This document shows positions 62,010-64,000 of a stretch of 64,000 nucleotides of DNA, one piece after another. The translations under genes and the position numbers were made by a program. The notes beneath the pieces were generated by a model. The model did not search any database and was not told the origin of the DNA. It saw nothing but the letters and a program-made list of their open reading frames with translations. This stretch comes from JAENVU01 sp963801105 (GTDB taxonomy: Bacteria > Actinomycetota > Acidimicrobiia > IMCC26256 > JAENVU01): NCBI GenBank assembly GCA_963801105.1, contig CAWDDH010000003.1, positions 2,852,001 through 2,916,000 of the forward strand. The letters are read 5' to 3'. How positions within the stretch are numbered: position 1 is the stretch's first letter; every line of letters begins with the position of its first letter.

Positions 62010-63302
62010 CGGGCGAGCCGCCGTTCGACCGACTCGGCGTGCGCGACCAGCCCCTCCGCGCGCGCCAGCGTGGCGGCCGCCGGTCCGACGGCGCGGAGCC
62101 CGTCGGCGTCGGACCGCACGACGTGCATGTGGGTCCGGAAGTCGTCCACCCGCAGCGCGCTCGCGAAGCGCGCGGCCCCGCCGGTCGGCAGGACGTGGTT
62201 CGCGCCCGCGACGTAGTCGCCGATGGCGGTGGGCACGTCGACGAAGACAGCGCCGGCGCGACGGACCGCGGGCACCGAGCGCGTCGGCGTCCCGGACCAT
62301 CAGCTCGAGGTGCTCGGGCGCCACGAGGTTCGCGAGGGCGACGGCCTGCTCGGCGTCACGCACGAGCACCGCCCGGCCGCCCGATCCGAGCGTCGACCGG
62401 ATCTCCGCGGCGCGAGGGGCATCGGTCGCGTACTCGGTCACCGCGCCGACGACGGCGTCGAGCACATCACGGTCCCACGCGACGACGTACGCGGTCCCGC
62501 CCGGACCGTGCTCCGCCTGCGCGGCGACGTCGAGAGCGACCTGGCGGGGATCGGCGGAGTCGTCGACCACCACGACGAGCTCGGACGGCCCGGCCGGACC
62601 GTCGATGCCGACGACCCCGGCACCCGAGACCATCCGCTTGGCGACGTCCACGTAGGCGTTGCCGGGTCCCACGATGACGTCGACCGCCGGGACGGACTCG
62701 GTGCCGTAGGCCATGGCCGCGATCGCCTGCGCGCCGCCGACCCGGAAGATCCTCTCGACGCCGGTGAGCAGCGCCGCCGTGAGCGTCACGGCGGGGACGG
62801 TGCCGTCGGGACCGGGCGGGACGCACAGCACCCGCTCGGGCACGCCGGCGACGCGCGCCGGGATCGCGGTCATCAGGACCGTCGACGGATACGCGGCCCG
62901 CCCGCCGGGAACGTAGAGCCCCGCCCGGTCGACCGGCAGAACCGCCTCGGAGACCGTCACGCCGTCCGCGGCGAACGCCGGCGCGGGGCTCCCGATCTGC
63001 TGCTCGTGGTAGCGCCGGATCCGCTGCGCCGCGAGGCCCAACGCCGACCGAACCGAATCGGGGGTCGCGTCGGCGGCCTGCTCGCACTCGGAGCGGGTGA
63101 CGCTGAGCTCGTCGATGGCCACCCCGTCGTACCGGAGGGTGAGCTCCCGGAGTCCCGCGTCGCCATCGCGCCGCACGGTCGCGATCGTCTCCTGCACCGA
63201 CGCCCGCACCGCAGGGTCGTCCGAGGCGCCCCGGTCCACGGTGAGCCCGAGCCGCTCGGCCAGATCGGCGCGCGCGTCGCGAACGTCCAGGCGGGTCAGC
63301 AC
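62006..63302 (-). CDS. hisD: Histidinol dehydrogenase (one frame break near 62279)
   Basis: Zinc- and NAD-dependent oxidation of histidinol to histidine, the last two steps of the pathway. From GTG 63302: TRLDVRDARADLAERLG, VPVDRAGLYVPGGRAAYPST-like block LPVDRAGLYVPGGRAAYPS, FRVGGAQAIAAMAYGTESVP, VDVIVGPGNAYVDVAKRMVSG, IDGPAGPSELVVVVDD, AAQAEHGPGGTAYVV and LVAPEHLELMVRDADAL. One extra G near 62279 then shifts the frame to PAVRRAGAVFVDVPTAIGDYVAGANHVLPTGG and the C-terminus ending 62006. Repaired length is about 432 aa, normal. It is the first gene of the his run; the break is most likely sequence error. Confidence 0.93.
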
Positions 63303-63378
63303 TCCGGCATCGTACCGGGCACCCCTGAGCCGTCGGCGGGAGTTGCATCGCGCTGCGGCGACGGTCAGGCTCCGCGAG

Positions 63379-63585
63379 GTGAGCGCCGCGTCGGACCACG
63401 CCGAGCTGTCGACCCTCCGCTCGTCGCTCGAGGAGTCGACCGAGCGCCTCGTGAAGGTCGCGGACGTGTACCGGGAGGGCGAGGCCTCCGCCGTCACCGG
63501 AGACCTGGACCAGGCCGAGCGGAGCCTCGTCGCGGCCCGGCGGGCGATCGACCGTGCGCTGCGGACGCTCGCGGGGCTCGCCTGA
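63379..63585 (+). CDS. Small helical hypothetical protein
   Basis: The 68 aa from GTG 63379 are charged and helix-rich (LRSSLEESTERLVKVADVYREGEAS, then LDQAERSLVAARRAIDRALRTL). It looks like a short coiled coil; similar small proteins occur beside his genes, but I cannot name it. A TTG at 63343 with GGGAG close by is an alternative start (80 aa). It is divergent from hisD, with 76 bp between if the GTG is used, and converges with the Eis-like gene. Confidence 0.5.
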   Translation: MSAASDHAELSTLRSSLEESTERLVKVADVYREGEASAVTGDLDQAERSLVAARRAIDRALRTLAGLA

Positions 63586-63607
63586 TCACGCGACCGGGCG
63601 GGGGATC

Positions 63608-64000
63608 TCAGAAGTCGTCGGTCATGACCGGCCGCGGGGCCGCGAGGAGCGCACCCAGGATCGACAGCTCGTCGAGCGGCCCCTGGAGCCGGCCCGCACG
63701 CCGGAGCTCGTCGACGGAGGCGCCACCCACGGACAGGGCGCTCAACGCACCCACGTCGGTGGTGACGGCCGCATCGTCCGCGGGCTCCACGGCACCGGCG
63801 CCCTCGCCGACCTCGAGCCGCCAGGCGCCCGCCACGCCGCCGGGCCAGGGATCCGTGACCCGGAAGCTGACCGTGCCGCTGGCGCCTGCCGGGAACGCCC
63901 TGGCCGCGACCACCGCCGGGAGGTCCACGATCCGGTGCATCCACCGGTTGAGCGCGACGCTCTCGACGTCCTGCTCCGGCAGGAGCAGGACGAGCAGGGG
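63608..64000 (-). CDS. Eis-like GNAT acetyltransferase, C-terminal SCP2-like part (runs off right edge)
   Basis: The C-terminal 130 codons of a gene whose 5' part lies beyond 64000. The sequence NRWMHRIVDLPAVVAARAF, VSFRVTDPWPG, GAWRLEVGEGAGAVEP and LSALSVGGASVDELRRAGRL is the sterol-carrier-protein-like domain found at the end of Eis-type multi-domain GNAT acetyltransferases. The final LLAAPRPVMTDDF matches the conserved C-terminal carboxylate tail of that family, which helps form the active site. The substrate (aminoglycoside, peptide or protein Lys) cannot be told from this part. Confidence 0.75.
   Translation of the reverse strand, partial: PLLVLLLPEQDVESVALNRWMHRIVDLPAVVAARAFPAGASGTVSFRVTDPWPGGVAGAWRLEVGEGAGAVEPADDAAVTTDVGALSALSVGGASVDELRRAGRLQGPLDELSILGALLAAPRPVMTDDF

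Overview
The window is about 64 kb of very GC-rich (roughly 70%) chromosomal DNA from an actinobacterium. An acidimicrobial or related deep-branching lineage fits best. The evidence is the uvrBAC/coaE/polA/rpsA neighbourhood, a DUF222-HNH gene of the mycobacterial 13E12 type, ANTAR signalling, LexA-like boxes of the CGAAC-N4-GTTCG type, and many ATGA/GTGA stop-start overlaps with leaderless-looking promoters. I cannot name the species. No IS element, prophage or CRISPR array is visible, and the only RNA gene found is one tRNA-Leu.

Layout. 1-969 is the 5' part of uvrC. From 977 to 16242 there is a surface-glycan island: a LegC-type aminotransferase, an isolated nadA, then a plus-strand run (GT2, GT-B-like protein, Wzx-type flippase, CMP-nonulosonate synthetase, NeuB/LegI-type synthase, FemAB-like acyltransferase, methyltransferase). 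A converging minus-strand run follows (LegB-type dehydratase, CBS-nucleotidyltransferase, NeuC/LegG-type 2-epimerase, polyprenyl-P sugar-1-P transferase, methyltransferase). Together these cover most steps of a legionaminic-acid-type (sialic-acid-like) pathway plus lipid-linked assembly and export. Then come uvrA, an amidohydrolase remnant, uvrB and coaE, so the island separates uvrC from uvrA.

22.9-32.4 kb holds a NarL/DegS-type two-component system, rpsA, polA, an ANTAR response regulator and an acyl-CoA dehydrogenase. 32.4-44.5 kb holds an arylsulfotransferase-like lipoprotein, tRNA-Leu(CAA), a type II fatty-acid operon (fabD-fabG-acpP-fabF-fabI), a Bcp peroxiredoxin, an MFS transporter and an exported DUF1800/DUF1501 pair. 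44.1-63.3 kb is a broken-up trp/his region on the minus strand. In transcription order it is hisD-hisC-hisB-hisA, hisI-trpE-ygfZ, trpC-trpB2, trpF, trpB-trpA. It is interrupted by plus-strand genes (GH1 glucosidase, S9 oligopeptidase, SDR, alpha/beta hydrolase) and by a DUF222-HNH gene whose promoter carries a LexA-like box. trpD and trpG are absent. The right edge is the C-terminal part of an Eis-like/SCP2 protein.

Quality. At least a dozen single-base frame breaks interrupt otherwise well conserved genes. They cluster at 5.8-19.6 kb and 56.4-62.3 kb, with none between about 19.7 and 56.4 kb. Such genes are annotated over their full extent with the likely position of each break. Sequence error is the simplest explanation, but decay of the glycan island cannot be excluded.
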